A stretch of DNA of 64,000 nt from positions 50,857 to 114,856 of the forward strand of contig JAAYCP010000027.1 of the NCBI GenBank assembly GCA_012729695.1. The letters run 5' to 3'. This DNA comes from Actinomycetales bacterium (lineage in GTDB: Bacteria > Actinomycetota > Actinomycetes > Actinomycetales > Dermatophilaceae). The translations under genes and the position numbers were made by a program. Positions 1-9,065 of this stretch are shown here, in pieces; the stretch's first letter is position 1; the number at the start of each line of letters is the position of its first letter. The notes below the pieces were generated by a model, which saw only the letters and a program-made list of their open reading frames with translations, searched no databases and had not been told where the DNA came from.

Positions 1-1763
1 TGCTCGTCACGGTCGCCGTCGTCGGTGCGCTCGTCATCGGTGAGTACGTCGAGTCCTCCGTCGTGTCGTTCCTCTTCGTCTTCGGCTCCTTCCTCGAGCT
101 CCGCACGATCGAGAAGACCCGTCGTTCCCTGCGGGACCTGATCGACCTCGCACCCCAGGAGGCCGAGGTCATCCGTGCCGACGGACCCGTCACCGTCCCG
201 GTCGACGAGGTCGAGGTCGGCGAGCGGGTCGTCGTCCGCACCGGGGGCAGGGTGCCTGTCGACGGCACCGTCGTCCACGGCCGCGCCTCGATCGACGAGT
301 CGGCCGTCACCGGTGAGCCGCTCGCCGTCGTCAAGGACGTCGGCGACCAGGTCTGGTCCGGCACGGTCCTCGAGGGCGGATACCTCGAGCTCACCGCTGA
401 CCGCGTCGGCGAGGACACCACCTTCGCCCAGATCATCGAGCTCGTCGAGGAGGCGCAGGACTCCAAGGCGAGGACCCAGAGGTTCCTCGACCGCTTCGCC
501 TCCTGGTACACCCCGATGATCGTCGTAGCGGCGGTCGTGGCACTCCTCGTCACCCAGGACCTCAGGTTCGCCCTGACCTTCCTGGTCATCGCCTGCCCCG
601 GCGCGCTGGTCATCTCGACCCCGGTCTCACTCGTGGCCGGTATGGGTAACGCAGCCCGGCATGGCGCCCTCATCAAGGGTGGCGAGGCGCTCGAGCGGCT
701 CGCGCGGGTCGACACCCTCGTCCTGGACAAGACCGGCACGATCACCGAGGGACGGCCGGAGGTGAGCCACGTCCTCACTGCCGGCGACGCATACTCCTCT
801 GCGGATGTCCTGCGGCTCGTCGGATCGCTGGAGCAGGCGTCGGAGCACCCGCTCGGGCGCACCCTGGTCCGGGCTGCCCAGGAGCGGGACCTCACCCTCA
901 GCCCGTCACCGGCGGGCGTGGAGGTCATCACCGGCAGCGGGATCCGCGGCCTGGTCGATGACGGCGGGACGGACCGCGCCGTCGCGGTCGGCAGCGATCG
1001 CCTGCTCAGCGACGGTGGGTATGCCGTGCCCGCCGATCTCGCAGCGAAGGCCCAGGCGCTCGAGCAGGCCGGCAGCACCGTCTCCTGGGTCGTCGTCGAC
1101 GGCACCGTCGCCGGACTGGTCGCCGTCACCGACCAGGCCCGTCCGGACGCTCGTGAGGCGCTGGCAGTGTTGCGCCGCAAGGGAATCGACCGGATCGTGA
1201 TGCTGACGGGCGACAACGCCCACACCGCGCGCGCCGTCGCCGACCAGGTGGGGATCGACGGGCCACAGGACGTCGTCTCCGCTCAGCTGCTCCCCCAGGA
1301 CAAGGTGGCGGAGGTCAGGCGCCTGCGCGACGCGGGGCACCGCGTCGCGATGATCGGCGACGGCGTCAACGACGCCCCGGCCATCGCGACGGCCGATGTC
1401 GGCCTGGCCATGGGCGGCGGCACGGACGTCTCGCTGCAGACGGCGGACGTCGTCCTCGTCGGCAACCGGTTCGACCAGCTGATCCAGGCCCGCTCGATCG
1501 CCCGCGCGACTCTGTGGAACATGGCGCAGAACACCGCCATCGCGCTGGCGACCGTCGCCGTCCTGCTCGCAGGCGTCGTGGGCGGAGTCGTCACGATGGC
1601 GAGCGGCATGCTCGTCCACGAGCTCTCGGTGCTCGCGGTCATCCTCAACGCCATGCGGCTGGTCCGTCGCCGGGACAAGGATGCCGCTCAACTTGCCCGA
1701 GCGCGCCCGGCTGCGGCCTCACCCGTCGCCGGCGAGCAGCGTGAGCCCGTCCAGGTCGGATAG
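1..1763 (+). CDS. Heavy-metal translocating P-type ATPase (P1B), 5' end outside window
   Basis: Membrane pump that uses ATP to move a soft or transition metal ion, probably outward. The frame is open from the first base, so the N-terminus (any metal-binding domain and the first helices) is missing. Visible in order: actuator TGEP (about nt 310-325), the membrane CP motif (nt 594-602), the phosphorylation site DKTGT (about nt 727-741), SEHP in the nucleotide domain (about nt 840), MLTGDN, and GDGVNDAP in the hinge (about nt 1355-1378), followed by C-terminal helices. The CP motif reads CPG, not the CPC usual for Cu, Zn or Cd pumps, so metal specificity is open. The gene runs into the convergent crp-type gene, overlapping its 3' end by 45 bp. 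Family call is certain; substrate is not. Confidence 0.93.
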   Translation, partial: LVTVAVVGALVIGEYVESSVVSFLFVFGSFLELRTIEKTRRSLRDLIDLAPQEAEVIRADGPVTVPVDEVEVGERVVVRTGGRVPVDGTVVHGRASIDESAVTGEPLAVVKDVGDQVWSGTVLEGGYLELTADRVGEDTTFAQIIELVEEAQDSKARTQRFLDRFASWYTPMIVVAAVVALLVTQDLRFALTFLVIACPGALVISTPVSLVAGMGNAARHGALIKGGEALERLARVDTLVLDKTGTITEGRPEVSHVLTAGDAYSSADVLRLVGSLEQASEHPLGRTLVRAAQERDLTLSPSPAGVEVITGSGIRGLVDDGGTDRAVAVGSDRLLSDGGYAVPADLAAKAQALEQAGSTVSWVVVDGTVAGLVAVTDQARPDAREALAVLRRKGIDRIVMLTGDNAHTARAVADQVGIDGPQDVVSAQLLPQDKVAEVRRLRDAGHRVAMIGDGVNDAPAIATADVGLAMGGGTDVSLQTADVVLVGNRFDQLIQARSIARATLWNMAQNTAIALATVAVLLAGVVGGVVTMASGMLVHELSVLAVILNAMRLVRRRDKDAAQLARARPAAASPVAGEQREPVQVG

Positions 1764-2426
1764 GACGATGTGACGTGCCCCGCGCCGGCTGATCATTCCG
1801 GAGTCGCTGAGCCGCCGCAGTGCGCGGCTCAGCGACTCCGGCGTGGTGTCCAGGAGTGAGGCGATGTCCTTCTTGGTCATCGGCAGGGTCACCTCGACGG
1901 CCCCGTCGACGTGCCGACCGGGCAGGGTGAGCAGATAGTCCGCCAGTCGCGCGGAGACCTCGGTGGACGTCACCGCGGCGAGCCGTGCCTCCGTCTCGTT
2001 GAGCCGTGCACTGAGCGTCCGGAGCATCCGCACAGCGATGGACGGGTGGGCGGCGACGAGCCGGGCGAGATCGGCATGGCGGAACACGCAGACGTTGGTC
2101 GGTTCCAGCGCGGTGATCGTGTGGTCCGGGCGTGCGCCGGTGAGGAAGGCCGACTCTCCGACGAACTCGCCGGGACCGAGAACCCGGACCAGGCGCTCCT
2201 GCCCCTCCGCAGTGGACCGGGTGAGCTTGAGCCGACCCGTGTGGACGACGAGGAGGTTGGAGACGTCGCTGCCCGCCGCATACGCGATCTCGTCGCGGGC
2301 CAGGTGCGCCGGGGTGGCGACCGAGGCGACCTGGAGCTGGTCGGCGCGACGCAGGCCCTGGAACACGGGGACCAGGGCGACACACAGGTCGGAGTCCTCG
2401 GAGGCGTCCTGATCGGCCATGGTCAT
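1719..2426 (-). CDS. Crp/Fnr family transcriptional regulator
   Basis: 235 aa. An N-terminal cyclic-nucleotide-binding-like beta-barrel (GEFVGESAFLTG loop), a long dimer helix and a C-terminal winged helix (TKKDIASLLDTTPESLSRAL) give the standard Crp/Fnr layout. The N-terminal cysteine cluster of oxygen-sensing Fnr is absent; only two scattered cysteines occur, so a 4Fe-4S sensor is unlikely. The ligand is unknown. ATG 2426 lies 3 bp after the stop of the DnaB-like gene, so the two are probably co-transcribed; a second in-frame ATG is at 2420. The 3' end overlaps the convergent ATPase gene, and the recognition-helix codons lie in a perfect inverted repeat. It may regulate the ATPase, but only proximity supports this. 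Confidence 0.88.
   Translation of the reverse strand: MTMADQDASEDSDLCVALVPVFQGLRRADQLQVASVATPAHLARDEIAYAAGSDVSNLLVVHTGRLKLTRSTAEGQERLVRVLGPGEFVGESAFLTGARPDHTITALEPTNVCVFRHADLARLVAAHPSIAVRMLRTLSARLNETEARLAAVTSTEVSARLADYLLTLPGRHVDGAVEVTLPMTKKDIASLLDTTPESLSRALRRLSDSGMISRRGARHIVLSDLDGLTLLAGDG
1798..1841. terminator. Perfect 18-bp inverted repeat inside crp-type gene, possible terminator of the ATPase gene
   Basis: The arms 1798-1815 and 1824-1841 are exact reverse complements, separated by 8 nt. It lies 35 nt downstream of the ATPase stop codon and inside the antisense coding sequence for the helix-turn-helix of the regulator. No T-tract follows, so Rho-independent function is uncertain. Confidence 0.45.
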
Positions 2427-2429
2427 GGA

Positions 2430-3455
2430 TCAGCGGGTGATGACCCGCTCCTCGATGAGCCGCTCCTGGACGATGCCGCCGAACGGCACATAGCGGCCGT
2501 TGGCAAAGTCCTTCGGGAACTCGAGGTCGACGTTGTCGGCGCCGTGCCGGTTCTTCTCGATCGAGAACACCGACCACCCGCGGTACTGCTGCATCCGCGA
2601 CAGGTCGTAGACGAGGTGCTCGCGGGAGACGATCTCCTCCTTGCTCGAGAGCACGATGATGACGTCCGCCTCGTAGGCGAGCGAGGATGCACCACGCAGG
2701 TCGTGGGCGCGCATCCGGTGCCCCGACGCCAGGCTGTCCGTCTGGGCAGCGGAGATCGCGATGATCGGACACCCCACGTCGAGCGCGAGGTCCTTGAGTG
2801 CCTCGGCGATGATGGCGACCTGCTCCTCCTCCCCGCCGGGGACGGGTACGGGAACCTTCTGGACGTAGTCGATCGCGACGATCGGCGGCTCGCCGTTCTC
2901 AGCCGTCATCTCGGCGATGATGGCCTCGATCGCTCCGAGGTCGGTCCCGGCGTTGGACTCGTGGATGGAGAGCCGATCGGCGTACTGCTCGAGAGCGAGC
3001 AGCGCCCCTGGTCCGTACGGGAGATGGCTCATCGCCGTGCGCATGCTCGACGGGGTGCCCTGCTGCTCCTCGAGGACCCGGCGGATGCCGTGCACCCCGG
3101 GTGCGAGACCGGGACTCTCCGCGAGCTCCGCGGCCTCGAGCGCGAGGAGACGCTCGAGCAGCGTGCCTGACTCGTGCTCGTACGAGAACATGATGGCCTG
3201 CCGCCCGGAGAGGGCGGCGGTGCGCAGGGCCTGGACGACGAACGTCGTCTTGCCCTGGCCCTGGGCGCCGGCGACGACGACCAGCTCACCGGAGCGCAGA
3301 CCTCCGGACAGGGCCCGGTCGAGGACGTCGAAGCCGGTGGGCCACACCTCCGCGGCCGGACTGAGGCCCTTGCGCAGGGCATCGTCGGCCTCGGTGAGGA
3401 CGGTGGACATGGTCCGCCGGCGGCGGCTCTGGATCACGGTGGCGCGTTCACTCAC
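2430..3455 (-). CDS. Stand-alone DnaB-like helicase C-terminal (RecA-fold) ATPase
   Basis: 341 aa. It has a RecA/DnaB-type ATPase core: Walker A GAQGQGKT at about residues 63-70, Walker B in IVAIDYVQK, and the DnaB-like run IISAAQ, RGASSLAYEAD and IEKNRHG. The DnaB N-terminal primase-interaction domain is missing and length is well below replicative DnaB (about 450 aa or more). It is probably an orphan DnaB-C family ATPase, with an unknown partner. The chosen start is GTG 3455; ATG 3410 is an alternative and neither has a strong Shine-Dalgarno. The Crp-type gene follows after 3 bp, implying an operon. Its upstream region carries the 15-nt tandem repeats at 3567-3626. Confidence 0.75.
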   Translation of the reverse strand: MSERATVIQSRRRRTMSTVLTEADDALRKGLSPAAEVWPTGFDVLDRALSGGLRSGELVVVAGAQGQGKTTFVVQALRTAALSGRQAIMFSYEHESGTLLERLLALEAAELAESPGLAPGVHGIRRVLEEQQGTPSSMRTAMSHLPYGPGALLALEQYADRLSIHESNAGTDLGAIEAIIAEMTAENGEPPIVAIDYVQKVPVPVPGGEEEQVAIIAEALKDLALDVGCPIIAISAAQTDSLASGHRMRAHDLRGASSLAYEADVIIVLSSKEEIVSREHLVYDLSRMQQYRGWSVFSIEKNRHGADNVDLEFPKDFANGRYVPFGGIVQERLIEERVITR

Positions 3456-3512
3456 AGGGTCATCCCACCAGGTTCGGCCGGCATCAGGGGCCAGCGGTCC
3501 ATGTGTTGTCCG

Positions 3513-3550
3513 TTCGTCCAGTCACACAGTGTTCGTCGAGTCACACCATG
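3513..3550. repeat. 19-nt tandem repeat, two copies
   Basis: Units 3513-3531 and 3532-3550 share ttcgtc-agtcacac with a few mismatches. They lie just before the 15-nt repeat block in the region upstream of the DnaB-like gene. Confidence 0.7.
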
Positions 3551-3566
3551 CGCTTCCGACCAGGCG

Positions 3567-3626
3567 ATGCTCTTCCCACACATGCTCTTCCCACACATGG
3601 TCTTCCCACACATGGTCCTCCCACAC
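3567..3626. repeat. 15-nt tandem repeat, four copies
   Basis: Units 3567-3581, 3582-3596, 3597-3611 and 3612-3626 follow atgctcttcccacac with one or two substitutions in later copies. The block sits between the stop of gabD and the start of the DnaB-like gene, so it may lie in the 3' UTR of one and the promoter region of the other. It is one of several 15-nt-period arrays in the window. Confidence 0.9.
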
Positions 3627-3647
3627 GATGGCGTCAGGAGGCCGTCT

Positions 3648-5108
3648 CTACAGTGCGATCCCGACGTACTTGACCTCGAGGTACTCGTCGATCCCCTCGA
3701 AGCCGCCCTCCCGGCCGAAGCCGGAGTGCTTCACGCCGCCGAAGGGCGCCGCCGGGTTGGAGACGATGCCGGTGTTGACGCCGATCATCCCGAACTCCAG
3801 CGCCTCGGCGACCCGGATGACCCGGGCGTAGTCGCGCGTGAAGACGTAGCCGACGAGGCCGTACTCGCTCGCGTTGGCCTTGGCGATGACATCCTCCTCG
3901 TCACTGAAGGTGGTCACCGGCGCCACCGGGCCGAAGATCTCCTCCGAGAAGACGCGCGCGTCGGTCGGCACGTCGGCGAGCACGGTCGGCTGGTAGAAGA
4001 ACCCGCGGCCGGCCTGCGGGGCGCCACCGACCAGCGCCTTTGCCCCGCGCGAGATCGCGTCCTGGACCAGCTCGTCGACCCCGTCGCGCGCCTTGGCCGT
4101 GATGAGCGGGCCGACGTCGACGCCCTTCTTGGTGCCCTTCCCCAGGGTGAGCGCGCCCATCCGGGCAGCGAGCCTGCTGGTGAACTCCTCGGCGACCGAC
4201 TCGTGTGCGAAGAACCGGTTCGCGGCCGTGCAGGCCTCACCGATGTTGCGCATCTTGGCCAGCATCGCGCCCTCGACGGCCGCGTCGACATCGGCGTCCT
4301 CGAAGACGATGAACGGAGCGTTGCCGCCGAGCTCCATCGACACCCGCAGCAGCTGCTCGGAGGACTGCTTGACGAGGACCTTGCCGACCGCCGTCGAGCC
4401 GGTGAAGGTCAGCTTGCGCAGCCGCGGGTCGCGGATGATGGGCTCACTCACCTCCGAGGAGCGCGAGGTCGTGACGACGTTGACGACACCCTTCGGCACT
4501 CCGACCTGCTCGAGGATCTCCGCTAGCGCGAGCATCGTCAGGGGCGTCTCGTGGGCGGGCTTGACCACCATGGTGCACCCCGCGGCCAGCGCCGGCCCGA
4601 TCTTGCGAGTTCCCATGGCCAGTGGGAAGTTCCACGGCGTGATCATGAAGGTCGGACCCACCGGCTGCTTCATCGTCAGCAACCTCGTCGCCCCGTTCGG
4701 CGCCACGGAGTACCGTCCGTGCACACGGACGGCCTCTTCGCTGAACCAACGGAAGAACTCGGCGCCGTAGGCCACCTCACCGCGCGCCTCGGCGAGCGGC
4801 TTGCCCATCTCGAGAGTCATCAGGGTCGCGAGCTCCTCGGTCCGCTCGACGACGGCGAGGTATGCGGCGCGCAGCAGCTCGGCCCGGTCACGGGGAGCGG
4901 ATCTCGCCCAGTCCCGCTGGGCCTCCACTGCGGCGTCCAGCGCGGCCATACCGTCCTCGACCGAAGCGTCGGCGACGCTCGTGAGCACCGCTCCGGTCGC
5001 CGGGTCGTGGACGTCGAATCGCGCGTTGCCCGAGGCCTGTCGCCACTCCCCCGCAATGAACAGGTTGGTCGGGACCGATGCCAAGAGGGACTTCTGTGTC
5101 ACAGCCAT
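3648..5108 (-). CDS. gabD: NAD(P)-dependent succinate-semialdehyde dehydrogenase
   Basis: 486 aa, the normal length for the aldehyde dehydrogenase superfamily. It oxidises succinate semialdehyde to succinate, the last step of GABA catabolism. Visible: cofactor region TPWNFPLAM (about 158-166), FTGSTAVGK (about 235-243), general base Glu259 in MELGGNAPF, and nucleophile Cys293 in GEACTAANRF. The EACTAANRF context is typical of GabD-type enzymes; substrate is inferred from that and from the polyamine/GABA genes on the same island. ATG 5108 was chosen; GTG 5114 is two codons upstream. It is divergent from the Mo-hydroxylase operon, with which it shares a 144-bp intergenic region. Confidence 0.87.
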   Translation of the reverse strand: MAVTQKSLLASVPTNLFIAGEWRQASGNARFDVHDPATGAVLTSVADASVEDGMAALDAAVEAQRDWARSAPRDRAELLRAAYLAVVERTEELATLMTLEMGKPLAEARGEVAYGAEFFRWFSEEAVRVHGRYSVAPNGATRLLTMKQPVGPTFMITPWNFPLAMGTRKIGPALAAGCTMVVKPAHETPLTMLALAEILEQVGVPKGVVNVVTTSRSSEVSEPIIRDPRLRKLTFTGSTAVGKVLVKQSSEQLLRVSMELGGNAPFIVFEDADVDAAVEGAMLAKMRNIGEACTAANRFFAHESVAEEFTSRLAARMGALTLGKGTKKGVDVGPLITAKARDGVDELVQDAISRGAKALVGGAPQAGRGFFYQPTVLADVPTDARVFSEEIFGPVAPVTTFSDEEDVIAKANASEYGLVGYVFTRDYARVIRVAEALEFGMIGVNTGIVSNPAAPFGGVKHSGFGREGGFEGIDEYLEVKYVGIAL

Positions 5109-5252
5109 GTGCACAGCGTAGGGGTCGGTGCCGACGGCGTGGGGAGACCCTTGTCAACGCTACGGGGATAGGCCAAGGTATGACCCACGACACACTCCCC
5201 CCGGGCCCGGCCTGAGCCGGCCGTGGCCGGGCTGTCCCACATGAGGAGCGGC
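5109..5252. promoter_or_regulatory. Divergent intergenic region between gabD and the Mo-hydroxylase operon
   Basis: This must hold both promoters. A TTGTCA hexamer at 5151-5156 could be a -35 element for the plus-strand operon, but I see no convincing -10 at the right distance. The Shine-Dalgarno GAGGAG at 5243-5248 sets the start of the next gene. Confidence 0.4.
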
Positions 5253-5777
5253 ATGGTTTCGGTCAGTGTCACTGTGGACGGCGTCAGACGGACAGCCGAT
5301 GTGGAGCCGCGAACGCTCCTGGTCCATCTCCTGCGCGAGCAGTTCGGCAGGGTCGGCACCGTCATCGGGTGCGAGACGAGCAACTGCGGGGCCTGCACGG
5401 TCCTGCTCGACGGCGTGAGCGTGAAGTCTTGCTCGGTCCTGGCGGTGCAGGCCGACGGAGCCACCGTCGACACGATCCAGGGACTGGCGGCGCCGGACGG
5501 CACCCTGCACCCGATCCAGCAGGCCTTCCACGAGAACCACGGTCTGCAGTGCGGCTACTGCACCCCCGGCATGGTCATGCGCACCGTCTCCCTTCTCCAG
5601 GAGAATCCCGACCCGACCGAGGACGAGGTCCGTGCAGGCCTCAAGGGCAACCTGTGTCGCTGCACCGGCTACCAGGGGATCGTCAAGGCGGTCCAGGCGG
5701 CAGCGGCGGCGTTGTCCACGAGCGCAACGTCGACCAGCGCAGAACGCACCCACGCGGCCTCGGAGGTGACCTCATGA
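5253..5777 (+). CDS. (2Fe-2S) subunit of a molybdenum hydroxylase (CoxS/XdhC-small-subunit type)
   Basis: 174 aa. It is the electron-transfer subunit that passes electrons from the Mo site to FAD. The plant-ferredoxin-like cluster uses Cys40, Cys45, Cys48 and Cys60; the helical domain cluster uses Cys100, Cys103, Cys135 and Cys137 (CGYCTPGM and NLCRCTGY). All eight ligands are present. ATG 5253 is preceded by GAGGAG at a good distance and is preferred over GTG 5223. Its stop overlaps the start of the large subunit (ATGA). It is the first gene of an apparent eight-gene operon that ends at 13342. Confidence 0.93.
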   Translation: MVSVSVTVDGVRRTADVEPRTLLVHLLREQFGRVGTVIGCETSNCGACTVLLDGVSVKSCSVLAVQADGATVDTIQGLAAPDGTLHPIQQAFHENHGLQCGYCTPGMVMRTVSLLQENPDPTEDEVRAGLKGNLCRCTGYQGIVKAVQAAAAALSTSATSTSAERTHAASEVTS

Positions 5778-8197
5778 CGACCGCCCCCGAGATCGCACCG
5801 GAGCAGACCCCCGAGCGCGAGGTCGGCAAGGCACGGCTGCGTAAGGAGGACCACCGCCTCCTCACCGGTCGGACCCGGTGGACCGACAACCTCAACCTGC
5901 CCGGCATGGTCCACCTGGCCCTCGTCCGCTCCCCCTTCGCCCACGCCCGCATCGTCTCGATCGACACCAGCCAGGCGACCGCCGCGGACGGCGTCGTCGG
6001 GGTGTGGACCGGCGAGGACCTCCCTGAGCAGGGCGCGATGCCGATCGCCTGGACCGTCAGCGAGGACCTCAAGGTGCCGTCCTTGCTGCCGCTCTCGGTC
6101 GGCTCGGTCAAGCACGTCGGAGACGTGGTCGCGGTCGTCGCGGCCACCACCCAGGCCGCCGCCCTCGACGCCGCGGAGCTCGTCGACGTCGACTACGAGG
6201 AGCTGCCCGCCGTCGTCGACCCGCTGGCCGCCCTCGAGGAGGGGTCGCCGCTCGTGCACCCCGACCTGGGGACGAACGTCTGCGCGACGTGGGGCATGGA
6301 CTCGGTCACCCTGGGCACCGGTGGCAACGTGGAGGAGGCCATCTCCGCCGCCGAGAACGACCCGGACCAAGTCGTCATCCGCCGGACCCTGCGGCAGAAC
6401 CGGATCACCCCGGGCTTCATCGAGCCGCGCTCGATCGTCGTGGACCCGACCGCGGAGCAGGTCACGATGTGGTCGGCGACCCAGGTCCCGCACATCCTGC
6501 GCATCCTGCTCGCCATGACCCAGCCCATCGAGGAGCACCGGCTGAGGGTCATCGCGCCCGACGTCGGCGGGGGCTTCGGTGGCAAGCTGCAGGCGACCGC
6601 CGAGGAGGCCCTCGTCCTCCTCATCGCGCTGCGGCTGCAGACGCCGGTGAAGTACACCGAGACGCGCAACGAGTCGATGCAGTCGGCACACCACGCCCGT
6701 GACCAGATCCAGCGGCTCACCCTGGCGGCGCGCCGGGACGGCACGATCACCGCGTTCGACGTCGACCTCATCGCCGACATGGGTGCCTACCTCGGCATCC
6801 TCACGGCCGGCATCCCGCTCCTCGGCGGCTTCATGTTCAACGGGATCTACAAGATCCCCGCCTACCGCTTCTTCTGCACCGACGTCTTCACGAACAAGGT
6901 GATGACGGACGCATACCGCGGTGCCGGCAAGCCCGAGGCGACCTTCGGGATCGAGCGGATGATGGACGAGCTCGCCGCCGAGCTCGGGATGGATCCCATC
7001 GAGGTCCGCCGGCGGAACTGGATCAAGCCGGGGGAGTTCCCGTACGCCACCGTCGCGGGTCTGACCTACGACTCGGGCAACTACGACCAGGCCACCGACA
7101 CGGCACTGGAGATGTTCCGCTACGAGGAGCTCAGGGCCGAGCAGGCCCGCCGCCGGGAGTCGAACGACCCGGTGCAGCTCGGCATCGGCGTGTGCACGTT
7201 CGTCGAGCTCTCCGGCCTGGCGCCGAGCCGGGTCCTGGGTTCGCTCAACTACGGCTCCGGCGGATGGGAGCATGCGAGCATCCGGATGCTCCCGACCGGC
7301 AAGGTCGAGGTCGTCTCCGGAGCGACTCCACACGGACAGGGCCACGCGACGGCCTTCGCCCAGCTCGTCTCTGACGAGCTCGGGGTGCCGTTCGAGGACA
7401 TCATCCTCATCGCGGGCGACACCGCCTCCTCCCACAAGGGCATGGACACCTACGGCTCGCGCTCCCTCGTCGTCGGCGGGATGGCGATCGTCGGCGCGGC
7501 CCGCAAGGTCGTCGCCAAGGCGCTCCCCATCGCCGCGCACCTGCTCGAGGCGAGCCCGGAGGACGTCGAGTTCCGCACCGGCCGCTTCGAGGTCAAGGGC
7601 ACGGACTCGTCGGTGTCGATGACCGAGGTCATGCTCCACACCTGGCTCTGTCACAACCTGCCGGACGGTCTGGAGCCGAACCTCGACTCCGACTACACCT
7701 TCGACCCGGAGAACTTCTCGTTCCCCACAGGCACCCACCTCGCCGCTGTCGAGGTCGACACCGAGACGGGACGGGTCCACGTGCGCGACTACGTCTGCGT
7801 CCAGGACGTCGGCGTCATCGTCAACCCGCTCATCGTGGACGGTCAGGTGCAGGGCGGCTTGAGCCAGGGCATCGGCCAGGCACTCTTCGAGGAGATCCTC
7901 TACGACGAGGACGGTCAGCTCAAGAGTGGCACCCTCGCCGACTACTACCTGCCGAGCGCCGTCGATGTGCCGCACTACCGCACGGCGTACACCGTCACCG
8001 AGGCGACGACCAACACCCTCGGAGTGAAGGCCGTCGGCGAGACCGGGACGACTGCGGCTCCGCCGGCGATCGTCAATGGTGTCCTCGACGCCCTTCGCCC
8101 CCTCGGCGTCCCGGACGTGACCATGCCCCTCACACCGGTGAAGGTGTGGTCCGCCATCCAGCAAGCTCGCGGCTCTCAGGAGGAGGTGACCGGATGA
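5774..8197 (+). CDS. Molybdopterin-binding large subunit of a molybdenum hydroxylase (xanthine dehydrogenase/CoxL form II family)
   Basis: 807 aa, the usual size. It binds molybdopterin-cytosine-dinucleotide and hydroxylates the substrate. Visible: VGGGFGGK (about residue 265), AYRGAG loop (about 380), and the catalytic Glu in AVGETGT (about 755). The AYRGAG loop marks form II or general Mo-hydroxylases; true aerobic CO dehydrogenase carries AYxCSFR, so CO oxidation is unlikely. The substrate is probably a carbonyl or N-heterocycle. It starts at ATG 5774 overlapping the previous stop, and its stop overlaps the FAD subunit start. No MoCo insertion genes (CoxDEF, XdhC) are seen nearby, so maturation must be supplied from elsewhere. 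Confidence 0.93.
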   Translation: MTTAPEIAPEQTPEREVGKARLRKEDHRLLTGRTRWTDNLNLPGMVHLALVRSPFAHARIVSIDTSQATAADGVVGVWTGEDLPEQGAMPIAWTVSEDLKVPSLLPLSVGSVKHVGDVVAVVAATTQAAALDAAELVDVDYEELPAVVDPLAALEEGSPLVHPDLGTNVCATWGMDSVTLGTGGNVEEAISAAENDPDQVVIRRTLRQNRITPGFIEPRSIVVDPTAEQVTMWSATQVPHILRILLAMTQPIEEHRLRVIAPDVGGGFGGKLQATAEEALVLLIALRLQTPVKYTETRNESMQSAHHARDQIQRLTLAARRDGTITAFDVDLIADMGAYLGILTAGIPLLGGFMFNGIYKIPAYRFFCTDVFTNKVMTDAYRGAGKPEATFGIERMMDELAAELGMDPIEVRRRNWIKPGEFPYATVAGLTYDSGNYDQATDTALEMFRYEELRAEQARRRESNDPVQLGIGVCTFVELSGLAPSRVLGSLNYGSGGWEHASIRMLPTGKVEVVSGATPHGQGHATAFAQLVSDELGVPFEDIILIAGDTASSHKGMDTYGSRSLVVGGMAIVGAARKVVAKALPIAAHLLEASPEDVEFRTGRFEVKGTDSSVSMTEVMLHTWLCHNLPDGLEPNLDSDYTFDPENFSFPTGTHLAAVEVDTETGRVHVRDYVCVQDVGVIVNPLIVDGQVQGGLSQGIGQALFEEILYDEDGQLKSGTLADYYLPSAVDVPHYRTAYTVTEATTNTLGVKAVGETGTTAAPPAIVNGVLDALRPLGVPDVTMPLTPVKVWSAIQQARGSQEEVTG

Positions 8198-9051
8198 GGC
8201 CCGTCGACTTCGACTACGCCGCTCCAGAGGACATCGCCGGGGTGGTCCAGGCCCTCGTCGACGGCGGCGACGACGCGAAGATCATCAGCGGTGGGCAGTC
8301 ACTCATGCCGGTTCTGCGTATGCGCATGGCCGCCCCTGAGCTCCTCGTCGACCTCCGCAAGGTCGACGGTCTTCGCGAGATCCGCCAGGAGGGAAGCGAA
8401 CTCGTCATCGGGGCGATGGTCACCCACCACACGCTCGCGACCGACCCCCTCGTCGCAGAGCACGCCGGCCTCCTGGCCCAGGCGGCAGCGACCATCGGCG
8501 ACGCCCAGATCCGCTACCGCGGGACGATCGGTGGCGCACTGGCCCACGCCGACCCCGCCGGCGACCTCGGTGCCGCCGTCCTCGCCCTCGACGGGTCGGT
8601 GGACATCGTGGGCCCGGCCGGGGAGCGCACGGTCGGTGCTGCCGAGTTCTTCCAGGACTACTTCACCACCGCCGTCGGTGAGGACGACGTGGCCGTCGCC
8701 GTGCGCATACCGAGTCATGCCGGCTGGGGCAGCTGCTACGAGAAGTTCACCGTGGTCGCCCAGGCGTGGGCGGTCGTCGCGGTCGGTGCGACCCTCCGGA
8801 TCGCCGACGGTGTCATCCAGGAGGCGAAGGTCGCGATGGCCAACATGGGGCCCACTCCCCTGCGGGCCTCCCAGGTCGAGGCAGCGCTCGCCGGCGCCGC
8901 CGTCGACGCGGGCACCCTCGACGCCGCCGGCTCCCGCGCCGGTGAGGGCACCAACCCGCCGGAGGACAGCGCAGGAACTCCCGAGTACCGTCGCCATCTC
9001 GCCGGGGTGCTCGCCCGCCGGGCACTGCGGTCCGCAGCCGGCGTGGAGTGA
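8194..9051 (+). CDS. FAD-binding subunit of a molybdenum hydroxylase (CoxM type)
   Basis: 285 aa. It carries the FAD that receives electrons from the 2Fe-2S subunit. FAD-binding motifs are visible: SGGQSLMPVLRMRMA near residue 32 and TIGGALAHADPAGD near residue 112. ATG 8194 follows AGGAGG and overlaps the large-subunit stop. The order small-large-medium differs from the medium-small-large order of classic cox operons. Family is secure; the substrate of the complex is unknown. Confidence 0.92.
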   Translation: MRPVDFDYAAPEDIAGVVQALVDGGDDAKIISGGQSLMPVLRMRMAAPELLVDLRKVDGLREIRQEGSELVIGAMVTHHTLATDPLVAEHAGLLAQAAATIGDAQIRYRGTIGGALAHADPAGDLGAAVLALDGSVDIVGPAGERTVGAAEFFQDYFTTAVGEDDVAVAVRIPSHAGWGSCYEKFTVVAQAWAVVAVGATLRIADGVIQEAKVAMANMGPTPLRASQVEAALAGAAVDAGTLDAAGSRAGEGTNPPEDSAGTPEYRRHLAGVLARRALRSAAGVE

Positions 9052-9065
9052 CCGGAGGAGTGCCG

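Noticed and set aside
5151-5156. A complete sigma-70 promoter for the Mo-hydroxylase operon
   Set aside because: TTGTCA is present, but no acceptable -10 box is found 16-18 nt downstream.
5669-8164. An 831-codon open frame on the minus strand antisense to the Mo-hydroxylase large subunit
   Set aside because: Its product is rich in Arg, Gly, Asp, Val and His with no motif. It is the usual antisense frame of a GC-rich gene, and the plus strand encodes a complete conserved enzyme.
5774-8197. Aerobic CO dehydrogenase large subunit
   Set aside because: The active-site loop is AYRGAG, not AYxCSFR as in true CO-oxidising form I enzymes, and the cox accessory genes are absent.
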